Origin: Alloacidobacterium dinghuense
Lineage (GTDB): Bacteria; Acidobacteriota; Terriglobia; Terriglobales; Acidobacteriaceae
Reading direction: 5' to 3'
Assembly (NCBI RefSeq): GCF_014274465.1
Contig: NZ_CP060394.1
Location: 4,650,001 to 4,714,000, forward strand
DNA length: 64,000 nt
Shown here: one piece after another, positions 16,474-25,033 of the stretch
How positions within the stretch are numbered: position 1 is the stretch's first letter
Layout of the letters: every line of letters begins with the position of its first letter
Made by a program: the position numbers and the translations under genes
The notes under the pieces: generated by a model
Seen by the model: the letters and a program-made list of their open reading frames with translations, nothing else
Database searches by the model: none
Told to the model about the DNA's origin: nothing

Positions 16474-17451
16474 ATGAGTTTGCAGTCATCGAGCAACATC
16501 TGGAAGTCGAATAACACCGCAACAATCAGGCGTGGGTCCCATTGGGCCGCATTTCTCGCTCTTTTTCTTTTAGTTGCGCAGAGTCACGGCCAGACGATCG
16601 GCACCCGGACTGCTCTTTCTGTCGCAACGGAAGCGGCAAAGACCACACTCTCGGTTACGGTGAAGGATCCCACAGGCGCCGCTGTCTCTGACGGAACGGT
16701 AAGCTTTGTCAGCAATGGCCAGTCGCTTGGGTCGGCCATTGTTCAGGACAACGGCACAGCCATGCTGACGCTGGATAAAATACCTGCCTTCGCCAGGCAG
16801 ATCACTGCGGTTTACTCCGGCAGCGGGCACTACGCGGCTTCCACCTCAGCGAGTGCGAACCTGCAGGCGAACAACACGTCGGCGCCTCCGGATTTTTCTG
16901 TTACAGCCAATCCCACTTCACTGAACCTAAACCCCGGTGATTTCGGGACCGTGATTATTACGGTGACTCCGGAGAATGGCTTCACCCAGTCAGTTACGCT
17001 CGCCTTATCCGGATTGCCGACGACCACGACCAGCTCGCGCTTTACGCCGAGTATCGTCACCCCGACGTCAACCGCCGCAGTCACCAGCACGCTGCAGATT
17101 CAGACCACGGCGAGTTCGAGTTCTTCGCGGAATGAAGGGTTGCCGGGTAGCGGCGGCGGATTCCACCTCACGTATGCGATGCTCTTTCCCGGCGTGCTGG
17201 CGCTGGTTGGTATCGGCGCGCTGAGGAAACGCGGCGGCAATGGCCTTCGCCTGATGGGTGTGGCTGTTCTGCTGCTGGCAAGCGCATCTGGCCTTACCGC
17301 CTGCTCGCAGCGGTACAGCTACCTGCACCATCCACCTACACCGAATACCGGAACCCCGCCAGGAACCTACAATGTCACCCTTACCGCCTATTCCAACAAC
17401 GGCGGCGAGGTCACCACCCATTCGCTCGCGCTGACCGTTACGGTCAAGTAA
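16474..17451 (+). CDS. Exported Ig-like domain protein with C-terminal membrane anchor
   Basis: A 325-residue protein from ATG 16474. N-terminal signal segment (HWAAFLALFLLVAQSHG) leads into a bacterial Ig-like fold (TTLSVTVKDPTGAAVSDGTV to AVYSGSGHYAASTS), then a second beta domain (PDFSVTANPTSLNLNPGDFG to TASSSSS). Two hydrophobic segments near 230-285 surround LRKRGGNG and are followed by CSQRYSYLHHPPTPNTG and a short beta tail. This resembles Acidobacterial surface proteins with a 'NPGDFGTVIITVTP' repeat. Function unknown; adhesion or structural role is a guess. The stop is 5 bases from the convergent DUF302 stop. Confidence 0.65.
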   Translation: MSLQSSSNIWKSNNTATIRRGSHWAAFLALFLLVAQSHGQTIGTRTALSVATEAAKTTLSVTVKDPTGAAVSDGTVSFVSNGQSLGSAIVQDNGTAMLTLDKIPAFARQITAVYSGSGHYAASTSASANLQANNTSAPPDFSVTANPTSLNLNPGDFGTVIITVTPENGFTQSVTLALSGLPTTTTSSRFTPSIVTPTSTAAVTSTLQIQTTASSSSSRNEGLPGSGGGFHLTYAMLFPGVLALVGIGALRKRGGNGLRLMGVAVLLLASASGLTACSQRYSYLHHPPTPNTGTPPGTYNVTLTAYSNNGGEVTTHSLALTVTVK

Positions 17452-17455
17452 AAGC

Positions 17456-17875
17456 CTAGCTGGCGATCGCGGCGGCCAGCTTCTCAATCACCGCTATGTT
17501 GGGCACCAGTTCATGCGGCAATCCATGCCGCACAGCGAGATAAGCGGGAGCGTTCCAGGAAACGAAAACGCTCCCGTTTGCGTCTTCCCCGTTTTTCGTT
17601 TCCCCGTTTTTCGTTTCGTAGATCAGAATTTTCAGCGGCAGATCGATGGCGATGCTCGGGGACGCGAGCATCAGCGGCGTTCCTGCTTTTGGGCTGCCGA
17701 AGATGGCCAGCTTTGTTGGCGGCATCTTCAGTCCGGCTTTTTCTGCCTCGCCGCTGTGATCGACCAGCGCAAAGAGCTTGATGCCTTTTTCTACGAGAAT
17801 CTTCTCCAGTCTCGCCACGGTCTCATCGACTGAATGGCTGCTGGGAATCGTGACAATGCCATTGGTGTCCGTCAT
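17456..17875 (-). CDS. DUF302 domain protein
   Basis: A 139-residue soluble protein with the DUF302 layout: SVDETVARLEKILVEKGIKLFALVDHSGEAEKAG, then TKLAIFGSPKAGTPLM and SIAIDLPLKILIYE. The function of the family is not known. A 15-bp tandem duplication gives ETKNGETKNG at residues about 88-97, an in-frame recent slip. It precedes fabD-strand neighbours with a normal gap. Confidence 0.85.
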   Translation of the reverse strand: MTDTNGIVTIPSSHSVDETVARLEKILVEKGIKLFALVDHSGEAEKAGLKMPPTKLAIFGSPKAGTPLMLASPSIAIDLPLKILIYETKNGETKNGEDANGSVFVSWNAPAYLAVRHGLPHELVPNIAVIEKLAAAIAS

Positions 17876-17911
17876 GCGCAGGGCCTCCGCATCGGCAATT
17901 GTACTCGTGGT

Positions 17912-18880
17912 TTATGAGGCGGGCGTAAGCGCAGCGAGCGTCCTTTCGAGGCTGGCCTCGTCGCCTACGTTGAGCGCGGTCTGCGAGCGCCCTGTCTCTC
18001 GATGTTGGATCTGGCGCATCAGCCCTGCAAGCACCTTGCCGGGACCAACTTCGATAAAGTGCGTCGGCTTCTGGTCAATGAGCACGCGCATCGATTCGAC
18101 CCAGCGGACCGATGCCGTGACCTGCCGAATGAGCGCGTCGCGCAATTGCTCTGCGTCTGTCGTCAGGGCCGCATCGACATTCGTTACAACGGGCCTGCTG
18201 GGCGCGGAGAAGTTGAGCCGGCGCAGGTCTTCGGCGAGACGGTCCTGCGCAGGCTGCATCAGGGCGCAATGGAAGGGCGCGCTTACCGCGAGCATCACGA
18301 CCTTCTTTGCGCCGGTATCTTTTGCTATGGCTGCGGCCTTTTCGACAGCGGCCACAGAACCTGAGATCACCGTCTGCTCGGGCGAGTTGAGGTTCGCCGC
18401 GGAAACGACTCCGCCTGATTCGCTGGCAGCCTTCGCGCAGACTTCGATCACTGCTTCCGGCGCGAGGCCGAGGATCGCAGCCATCGCGCCTTCACCTGCG
18501 GGCACGGCTTCCTGCATGTAACGGCCACGGTTACGAACTGTCTTTACCGCGTCGGTGAAAGAGAGGACGCCTGCGGCTACATCTGCTGAATATTCGCCGA
18601 GTGAATGGCCTGCGACGAAGGATGGGGTGACGCCTTTCTCGGCCAGTACGCGCTGCGCGGCAATCGAGACGGTGAAGATCGCGGGCTGCGTGAACTCGGT
18701 CAGCTTGAGCTTCTCTTCCGGGCCTTCGAAGCAGAGCTCCGAAAGCGAGAATTCGAGCGCCTCGTCGGCTTCTTCGAAGGTCTGTTTTGCGATGGGGAAT
18801 TTTTCAGATAGATCGCGGCCCATGCCAACGGCTTGCGAGCCCTGTCCGGGAAACAGGAAGGCTAACTTTCTTTCACTCAT
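17912..18880 (-). CDS. fabD: Malonyl-CoA:ACP transacylase
   Basis: A 322-residue FabD. Shown by FLFPGQGSQAVGMGRDL at residues 8-24, the active-site GHSLGEYSA (Ser about 94), the catalytic His in VSAPFHCALM, and the closing HFIEVGPGKVLAGLMRQI. It loads malonyl groups onto acyl carrier protein for fatty acid synthesis in the cytoplasm. It stands alone here rather than in a fab cluster. Confidence 0.95.
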   Translation of the reverse strand: MSERKLAFLFPGQGSQAVGMGRDLSEKFPIAKQTFEEADEALEFSLSELCFEGPEEKLKLTEFTQPAIFTVSIAAQRVLAEKGVTPSFVAGHSLGEYSADVAAGVLSFTDAVKTVRNRGRYMQEAVPAGEGAMAAILGLAPEAVIEVCAKAASESGGVVSAANLNSPEQTVISGSVAAVEKAAAIAKDTGAKKVVMLAVSAPFHCALMQPAQDRLAEDLRRLNFSAPSRPVVTNVDAALTTDAEQLRDALIRQVTASVRWVESMRVLIDQKPTHFIEVGPGKVLAGLMRQIQHRETGRSQTALNVGDEASLERTLAALTPAS

Positions 18881-18936
18881 GACTTGGGTATTTCAAATGA
18901 TTCCGGCATGCGATGCAAGCCGCTCGCCCGCGCATC

Positions 18937-18948
18937 TACAATCGAGGC
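18937..18948 (+). promoter_or_regulatory. TACAAT -10 element six bases before the cupin start
   Basis: TACAAT at 18937-18942 is followed by CGAGGC and then the ATG at 18949. The spacing fits a leaderless or nearly leaderless transcript. The same arrangement (TACAATCGAAGC then ATG) precedes glyA at 35509. Confidence 0.5.
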
Positions 18949-19347
18949 ATGAAAATCATCACCAACCAGATACGTGGCTGCCGCAAAGGGCCGGAAGCTT
19001 ACTTCACCGGAACCGTCTGGATCGACGAAGTCATTACCACGCCTGCTCCGGCGCGCGTCAGCGCTGCCATGGTTTCTTTTGCGCCAGGAGCGCGAACGGC
19101 ATGGCATACGCATCCAGTGGGGCAGTCGCTGCATGTCATTTCCGGAGTGGGGCGGGTACAGCTCAAGGGCGAAGGGGTGCAGGAGATTCATCCCGGCGAC
19201 ACGGTCTGGATCGAGCCCGGTGAGGAACACTGGCATGGCGCAGTTCCCGACCGCACGATGACGCATCTTGCGATTCAGGAAAGCGACCACACTGGAGCGT
19301 TTGTGGTGTGGCACAAGCATGTGACGGACGAGGAGTATTCCTCGTAA
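18949..19347 (+). CDS. Cupin domain protein
   Basis: A 132-residue small beta-barrel protein. Cupin motif 1 is in AAMVSFAPGARTAWHTHPVGQ and motif 2 in GDTVWIEPGEEHWHGAVPD, with metal-binding His and Glu. It resembles the family that includes (R)-mandelonitrile lyase-like and carboxymuconolactone-linked cupins; the reaction is not certain. Start chosen at ATG 18949, which has GAGG directly upstream within the close -10 spacer. Confidence 0.8.
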   Translation: MKIITNQIRGCRKGPEAYFTGTVWIDEVITTPAPARVSAAMVSFAPGARTAWHTHPVGQSLHVISGVGRVQLKGEGVQEIHPGDTVWIEPGEEHWHGAVPDRTMTHLAIQESDHTGAFVVWHKHVTDEEYSS

Positions 19348-19359
19348 GCGCCAACAATA

Positions 19360-19416
19360 AGGAAGGCCCCGGTTTCCTGTTCAGGAAATATGGGGCCCTC
19401 ATTACGAGGGGCCTGT
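19360..19416. repeat. Diverged copy of the rnpB 3' end and its terminator
   Basis: This stretch contains a GGCCCCGG ... GGGGCC hairpin followed by TCATTACGAGGGGCCTGTAAG. It aligns base for base with 20034-20091 (CCCCGG hairpin, GGGGCCATCATTGC, GCAGCCTGTAAG), which is the terminator and 3' end of RNase P RNA. The pair therefore frames the GIY-YIG gene as imperfect direct repeats about 670 bp apart. Confidence 0.5.
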
Positions 19417-19462
19417 AAGGTGCAGCGCAAGCTTTAGTGCGCCCCAAAGGTAATGATTGACA

Positions 19463-19876
19463 TTACTGTTCTTGATCTTGATCTACCAGAAGAGCCTTGG
19501 GAATCCTGACCTTCTTGAATCTTGGTGTGGATTTATTTGTCGCACGTGGCATAGCGGCAATAAGTATCGCTTCTAATTCTGCAATTTTCTGCTGGTTTCC
19601 ATTGGCAGAAGTGACCGCGAACGCAGAGAAGTAATTCCAATGGGGATAGTACCGATCCGCTATTTTGTTGGCGTGGTCATGTAATCGTGAAAAAAGATTC
19701 TGGGCCCTGCCGATGTAATACAACTCGTCGCCCCGATAAAGCACATAAACGCCTGGGTGCTTCAAATCCGGAACGTTGGTTTTAATGAGCAGTCGTTTTT
19801 TGCTGTCTTTCGTTCGGAATACCTTACGAGGCCACATGCGGAAGAATTTGCAATCGCTCAAGTCCAAGGCTGGCAA
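19463..19876 (-). CDS. GIY-YIG nuclease-fold protein
   Basis: A 137-residue protein with the GIY-YIG core GVYVLYRGDELYYIGRAQNLFSRLHDHA (residues about 42-69), including both Tyr-containing motifs and the Arg/His of the active site; the metal-binding Glu is likely in KIAELEAILIA. Proteins like this cut DNA or act as stand-alone endonuclease domains. It has lower GC than its neighbours and is flanked by rnpB-3'-like direct repeats, hinting that it was acquired. Confidence 0.8.
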   Translation of the reverse strand: MPALDLSDCKFFRMWPRKVFRTKDSKKRLLIKTNVPDLKHPGVYVLYRGDELYYIGRAQNLFSRLHDHANKIADRYYPHWNYFSAFAVTSANGNQQKIAELEAILIAAMPRATNKSTPRFKKVRIPKALLVDQDQEQ

Positions 19877-20030
19877 GCTGAATTATTTCCTTTCTGATGA
19901 TTTTTCAAAGGATAGCGACAGCTTTTTTTATTGGCAATGAATTTAGTTGGGCCCTATTGTCCAAAGTTAGGGAGCAGAGTCGCCGTCTGCATGCAAAGAG
20001 GCCAGCCAGATTGCAAATTTGAGATCAAAA

Positions 20031-20067
20031 CGGGAAGACCCCGGCTCCTTTTTCGGAGATCCGGGGC
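20031..20067 (-). terminator. Terminator downstream of rnpB
   Basis: Read on the minus strand, CCCCGGATCTCC and GGAGCCGGGG pair around GAAAAA, followed by TCTTCCCGTTTTG. It lies 8 bases beyond the predicted 3' end of RNase P RNA. Confidence 0.65.
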
Positions 20068-20074
20068 CATCATT

Positions 20075-20512
20075 GCAAGCAGCCTGTAAGCCGAATTCTG
20101 TCGAGGACGGTCATTCCTCTAGGCGACGCATTGCTGCGGCGCTCAAGCGACCTACCCGAAGGTTTCCGCTCCACTTTGCGGGGCAAGCCCGCCAGTCTGG
20201 AGAACCCACGTTGGCGCGCCGGGCAGGCACGCCGCGCGGCTATCTGGGTCTCACCCGCGCATCCCTCCCTATTTGGTCTTGCTCCGTGTGGGGTTTACCC
20301 TGCCCCCGACGTTACCGCCGGAGCGGTGCGCTCTTACCGCACCTTTTCACCCTTACCTTGCGCCTTGCGGCGTAGGCGGTATCTTCTCTGTGGCACTAGC
20401 CGTCTCGAAGCCTTGACGCTTCGATCCCGGACGTTATCCGGCACACTGCCCTGCGGAGTTCGGACTTTCCTCTCCTGATCTTGCGATCAGCAGCGACCGC
20501 CCAGCTGCTCGC
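20075..20512 (-). ncRNA. rnpB: RNase P RNA, bacterial class A
   Basis: The 438-nt minus-strand RNA shows the conserved 5' core AGAGGAAAGTCCGAACTCC and GCAGGGCA, and the 3' core ATGACCGTCC and ACAGAATTCGGCTTACAG; together they form P4. Ends were set by the P1 helix, GCGAGCAGC (20504-20512) pairing with GCTGCTTGC (20075-20083). It is the catalytic subunit that trims tRNA 5' leaders. Confidence 0.95.
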
Positions 20513-20662
20513 TTGTTCTTATAGTAACGCAGCTTTAGGCAATAATTGAGGCCTTGCAAAGCTATCTAGCAGTAGGACCGCCGGTGTTTTAGCGTTGATC
20601 CCCGGGAATCGCCAGCAGCTACTTCACGCTTGACAGCAGCCTATTGACATGGGAAGTCGAGC

Positions 20663-22366
20663 TTAATTTAACGGAAATGGACCCTGTATAGTCCCTCTAT
20701 CTCGGTCAATTATCCACGCGGCGCCCGAACTATCTACTGCAACACCTGTTATCAACCCCGCATTCAACGATCTCATGCTTGCTGGCGGCTGCTGCCAATG
20801 GTAATTAGCTTTCGAGTAGAACAAGATTTTTTTTCCAGATGCAAAAAGAAAGTTGTCCGAATCGTCGCTTATAGATTGCACTAGACCTAAATTTGAGGTT
20901 ATACGATCCGGTTTCCATTCTTTGATTGAGAGAGTGTAGGCTGATCCGGAAATATCGGTATAGATCAACTGGTGCCGAGGGTGATCGAAGCCAAGCGTCG
21001 AGGTTTCCCCAATATATTCGGATGAAAATTCTCTAAAATTTTGACCTGGGTGGTTCCAAATTGGCCAAAAGCGAATCTCCTGCAAGTCGGCTATTACCAA
21101 GAAAATGCCCGTACCATCAGTCGCTATTCCCTTGCATGATCGCTTTCCGACGTCAGTTGACGTGAGTAATACTTCCTCAGTCTCGTTCGTAGGAAGAAAA
21201 CGTCGGAATATTTTGCAGCCCAGATCGTTATTGTTCGCACTAACATAAATTGCTTCTCTCGTGGCAGCCAATGCATCCGGTGACCATGTTCTGGGAAGGG
21301 GAAATACCTTCTGAATGCTAATGCTGCTTTCATCAACAACAATCTTCGAAACGAAGCCATCTTTATCGAGTACAAAGAGTCCCGCAACAGGATCGTAGGC
21401 CAAATCGATTGGGTACCAATCTTTTTGTCGATATGTCAGCATACTCGGGCGCGAGGGTTGATTTTTTTTGCTTATTCGGAGCAGATAGTAATAGGAATAG
21501 GAATTTGATTGTTGGTTGTAATTAAAGAACGTGTCCTGGATACTCGATGCGCTCCGAATAAACGCGCTCTGTGACTCAGTAGCTCTGTACGGAGGTCCTT
21601 GACCCAGGAAGGCGATGATGTGATTTATCGCGTCGTCATATGAGGCTGCTTTAGCATCTGTAAGGGAGTTAGCGGTACTCCTTCCAACAAAGTAAAAACT
21701 ATCTGTAGTGGTAGGAGGATTTTCGACCCAAGAGGGTGTTCCATCCGACTGAGCATTAACTACTCTAATATTAAACAGATAGAATCCAACAGCAGATTTA
21801 CGCACGATGCTTGGAAAACCTTCGGGCATCCGTCCCTCCGCAGCCGCGGCGAGTATTTCAAAAGATCTCTGCTGATCTTTGAATTCCGAAGACAGAGTCT
21901 CAAAATCTTCCTCCGTTATGCTGAGAACTTTGGCGATATCGTCCGCGTAAGATCTCATATGAGTTAAGGGCTCTTTGCCTTGCCTCACTGAGCGACGAAG
22001 CGTCTGATAGTCAGCTGGCCAAATCAATGCCTTGATTGCGGTCAAACTACTAGTAGTGATCGCTAGAATGAGGACTGCATTTCTCGCGCGCTTGCTTCTA
22101 GCTCCATGCAGATAAACGATAACTGCCCCGCAGGTTATGATCACAATGTCGAAGGTCAATAGAATCCTGGATTCTACCTTCCAATCTTCGATCTCCTGCT
22201 CATACTGCTGCACAGTATCGTTAAAGTCTTTGGTCTGACGTTTTTTTATGAAGTCACTTACGAGCTTTTGAGCGTTAGCTGGGTTCGCCTGACCAATCGC
22301 AGGTAGACAGCTTGAGATAAGTAAGAACAGAACGAAGAGGCGGATAAACCTAACTAAGACTTTCAT
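20663..22366 (-). CDS. Unknown membrane-anchored protein with propeller-like C-terminus
   Basis: I do not recognise this 567-residue protein. An N-terminal signal (FVLFLLISSCLPAIG) is followed by a short coiled segment and two hydrophobic helices (LLTFDIVIITCGAVIVYLHG and AVLILAITTSSLTAIKALIW). A helical part to about 230 leads to a beta-rich region from about 300 with repeating motifs such as DLAYDPVAGLFVLDKDGFV, IATDGTGIFLVIAD and VAVDSSGAAWIIDRD, as in NHL/SMP-30-type beta-propellers. It probably sits in the membrane with the propeller outside. The gene is AT-richer than its neighbours. It has no operon partner. Confidence 0.7.
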   Translation of the reverse strand: MKVLVRFIRLFVLFLLISSCLPAIGQANPANAQKLVSDFIKKRQTKDFNDTVQQYEQEIEDWKVESRILLTFDIVIITCGAVIVYLHGARSKRARNAVLILAITTSSLTAIKALIWPADYQTLRRSVRQGKEPLTHMRSYADDIAKVLSITEEDFETLSSEFKDQQRSFEILAAAAEGRMPEGFPSIVRKSAVGFYLFNIRVVNAQSDGTPSWVENPPTTTDSFYFVGRSTANSLTDAKAASYDDAINHIIAFLGQGPPYRATESQSAFIRSASSIQDTFFNYNQQSNSYSYYYLLRISKKNQPSRPSMLTYRQKDWYPIDLAYDPVAGLFVLDKDGFVSKIVVDESSISIQKVFPLPRTWSPDALAATREAIYVSANNNDLGCKIFRRFLPTNETEEVLLTSTDVGKRSCKGIATDGTGIFLVIADLQEIRFWPIWNHPGQNFREFSSEYIGETSTLGFDHPRHQLIYTDISGSAYTLSIKEWKPDRITSNLGLVQSISDDSDNFLFASGKKILFYSKANYHWQQPPASMRSLNAGLITGVAVDSSGAAWIIDRDRGTIQGPFPLN

Positions 22367-22625
22367 CGGCTGTCGAGCCTCAAAAATGCAATCAGCATAG
22401 CGCCGTGTAGGGGCTTCGGCAAGTCAAACATTGCTCTGCTTTATCGGGACGATCGCCTCGGCTTACCCTCCATACATACCCCTTGGTCAGTATTTCTGCA
22501 CTTATCGAGCACAAAAACACCTGGCAAGGTAAACCGCTTCCGCTGCGTTTGTGGCCTGCCGGAAGATATGTAAAGATGGTCGGCGATTCGGGGGGCAGAA
22601 AATTTGAGAACCCGATTGCTCCTGC

Positions 22626-23900
22626 TTGTGCTCGCAGCAAGCCTATCGGCCACCGGTCAGAGCCGCGGCGTCAATGCTGCCCCCGCTCCTCAGTTGGGGC
22701 CAACCATCTCAAACCAAGCCGCCTGCTCCAGTGAAGCAAGAAACCGACGAGTTGAAGCAGCAGCTCGACGTAGACGCGGCCGCATTGTCGAAGATACCTG
22801 CCGATCCGCTTGTCCGGCCCGATCCTCTGGCGCCGATCTTTCAACCGGTCGATAAGCTCAGCGATCGTCTTGTTCAATCGGCGCGCTTGAAGTTCGGGGC
22901 TACGTATACGTTTCTGAATCAGTACGCGACTATCGTGCCCGATGGTACTGCAAGACACAATCAACTCAGCGGACGCCTCGATTTTACCGGGGCCTGGAGT
23001 GTGTACGATCACGGAAGCAGCGCCGGATCCATGAGCCTGCTCGTGCGCTCCGGCACAAATATCGGCGTCAGTCAGCAATTCAACCTGAGCGACAGCATTG
23101 GCTCAGGACTCTATCTGAACTGTCTGCAAGGAGGCGGTCCCCAGGAGCCGATCACACTGAACGTTCTCTACTGGCGCCAGGATTTCTTCGCGAAGAGACT
23201 TTCGTTTTATGTGGGCAAGATCCATCCCAATGAGTTTGTCACTCTCAGCATGTTCAACAACGACGAACGAACACAGTTCCTGAATGGGGCGAACGATGGC
23301 AACCTGGCGGTCGCCTACGATGGAACCTATGCCGCCGGCGGCGCGGTTGAATTCCAGGCTACCCGGCATATTTACATTCACGCGATCGCCGTGGACACGG
23401 AGGGCGCGCAACAGAGAAACATCGAAACGCTCGTCGACCGAAAATTTGCGGAGGATGTTGAACTGGGGTGGAGATCAGGATCGCTGGGTGAACAGTACCG
23501 GCATATTCGAGTTGGCATTTGGCGAGACGATACGAAGAACAATGGGAGTGGATATGGAGGCGGCATTGGATTCGACCACGAATTTGAAAATGGCTTGGTT
23601 CCGTTCGGAAGGTTTGCCCTCGGCACCAGCACCGGGACCGCCATCAAACAAGTCGAGGGAATCGGCCTGGCTCGTGTGCGTCCATTCGGGCGTCGAGGAG
23701 ACTTGTTCGCAATGGCGTTTAACTACAGCGAACCGAGCAATGGCAAGCATCACGAAAGCCTGTTCGAGTCGTTTTATCGCCTTCGCCTGACGCAGAGCAT
23801 AAACATTGGCCCGGATCTTGAAGTCTCCATCCATCCCACCTACGCAACCAAGGCTTACTCTACGACCCTTTTGGGCGCGCGGATGGAGATTATCTTCTAA
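22626..23900 (+). CDS. OprB-like carbohydrate porin, doubtful N-terminus
   Basis: The protein (424 codons in this frame) has the OprB-type layout: a helical start (QETDELKQQLDVDAAALSK) then outer-membrane strands such as RLDFTGAWSVYDHG, YWRQDFFAKRLSFYVGKIHPNEF, GIGFDHEFENGLVPFGRF and a closing AYSTTLLGARMEIIF ending in Phe. It would form an outer-membrane channel for sugars. The annotated frame lacks a signal peptide and starts with a TTG, while a good signal (LRTRLLLLVLAASLSATGQS) lies in the neighbouring frame from TTG 22604. A one-base shift between about 22660 and 22710 would join them, so the gene is probably frameshifted or misread. Confidence 0.7.
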   Translation: MCSQQAYRPPVRAAASMLPPLLSWGQPSQTKPPAPVKQETDELKQQLDVDAAALSKIPADPLVRPDPLAPIFQPVDKLSDRLVQSARLKFGATYTFLNQYATIVPDGTARHNQLSGRLDFTGAWSVYDHGSSAGSMSLLVRSGTNIGVSQQFNLSDSIGSGLYLNCLQGGGPQEPITLNVLYWRQDFFAKRLSFYVGKIHPNEFVTLSMFNNDERTQFLNGANDGNLAVAYDGTYAAGGAVEFQATRHIYIHAIAVDTEGAQQRNIETLVDRKFAEDVELGWRSGSLGEQYRHIRVGIWRDDTKNNGSGYGGGIGFDHEFENGLVPFGRFALGTSTGTAIKQVEGIGLARVRPFGRRGDLFAMAFNYSEPSNGKHHESLFESFYRLRLTQSINIGPDLEVSIHPTYATKAYSTTLLGARMEIIF

Positions 23901-24066
23901 GGCGGGGCGCATATCTCGGCAACCACTTCTTCGGCAACCTGCTGATAGATGTGAGTTGGAAATTGTGTGCTGGTCGGCATGAAGCTCAACCTGTCGCTCA
24001 AAATCTTAGCGAATGGGAGCCGCACGCCGACACGCAGACATATGCAGACTTCGCTTGCACACTCGC

Positions 24067-24381
24067 TTAGTGTGATTCTGAGGCGATGACGACCGAAGCG
24101 ATGACTCCGGTGCCGACGGCGGCCAACACGTAATTGCCGTCTACTTCGCGCCACTCATAACCGCGCGGAGGCTCCTGAAGATGATAGTGGTGGTAGTCGA
24201 CGCGTTCGCCGCGGTCCCAGTCTTCATGGTGCATCTTGTAGCCGTGCTTCCATTCCTCATGGTGAACGTAGGCGTGGTTGTCGTGGTGGTCATCATGGTG
24301 ATCCTGCGAAAAGGCAACTCCGCCGGGAAGCAGGATCGCAACAAGCGTGGGGTAAATTACAGCTTTGCGAATGAAGTTCAT
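24067..24381 (-). CDS. RcnB-like exported protein
   Basis: A 104-residue protein from ATG 24381 (AGGAG six bases upstream; a TTG directly before is less likely). Signal peptide (KAVIYPTLVAILLPGGVAFS) leads to a His/Asp-rich stretch (DHHDDHHDNHAYVHHEEW) and then the RcnB-family pattern GERVDYHHYHLQEPPRGYEW and VDGNYVLAAVGTGVIASVV. RcnB is a periplasmic modulator of nickel/cobalt efflux; a metal role here is inference from the family and the His cluster. Confidence 0.75.
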   Translation of the reverse strand: MNFIRKAVIYPTLVAILLPGGVAFSQDHHDDHHDNHAYVHHEEWKHGYKMHHEDWDRGERVDYHHYHLQEPPRGYEWREVDGNYVLAAVGTGVIASVVIASESH

Positions 24382-24420
24382 CAAATCTCCTGACGACCTA
24401 AGATGGCGAGCCTATCCGAT

Positions 24421-24462
24421 GGTGTTGTTCTTTGTGGATTTGATGTTGTTCTTTGTGGATTT
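24421..24462. repeat. 21-bp tandem duplication
   Basis: Two consecutive 21-bp units each containing TGTTGTTCTTTGTGGATTT lie between the RcnB-like gene and the broken Crp gene. No gene is supported here. Confidence 0.75.
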
Positions 24463-24610
24463 TTCACGTAGAACTCGCACGTTCTCGTGACTCGCTCATC
24501 GGGATTGCGAGCAATTGTTCGAAGAACACTGACAACCTTTTCAACACTGTGAACATCGTTGTCGAGGATCATTCGCTCCGCAATTCTGCCAGTGAATGTT
24601 TCGCCTCATG

Positions 24611-24838
24611 TCTGATACAAAGGACGCCATGCATTGCGGCCTCAAACTCTCGAATGGCAAGCAGGTTCTCGGACTTCCTGACCGGCTGCGACCTCGATTT
24701 CTTGCGGGGTTGTCGAAGGCCGAACTCGACTCGGTGCTGTCTCTTGCCAGGCACCGGGAATTCCGCAGACCTTCTGTGATCACGCATGAGGGAGATCCAG
24801 CCAAACGGCTCTTCCTGCTCACGAGTGGTCACGGCACG
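24611..24838 (+). pseudogene. Truncated Crp/Fnr-family regulator
   Basis: The first 76 codons match the start of a cyclic-nucleotide-binding domain: RPRFLAGLSKAELDSVLSLA followed by RPSVITHEGDPAKRLFLLTSG. The family sequence stops abruptly at about 24838, and the frame stays open but meaningless to 24958. The rest of the sensor domain and the whole DNA-binding half are missing. An IS5 element starts about 195 bases further on, so rearrangement by mobile DNA is the likely cause. Confidence 0.65.
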
Positions 24839-25033
24839 CCCCTCTTGCCGAAACAAGGCCTTTTCTGCACCCCAGAGTGCCCCACATCTCGCAGAGAATG
24901 CTGGATGCTTCGCAGGCTGCCAGCCAGCAGACGCTGTCAAGCCCCTGGAGCGAAATAAATCAATGGTGATCCCTTGACGGAGGAGGAGTTGGACCGTTTG
25001 TCCTGCGCAGCAGGACAGCGGTGAAAGAGCGGT

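Noticed and set aside
24453-24779. Plus-strand frame overlapping the Crp remnant
   Set aside because: It runs out of frame with the recognisable cyclic-nucleotide-binding sequence.
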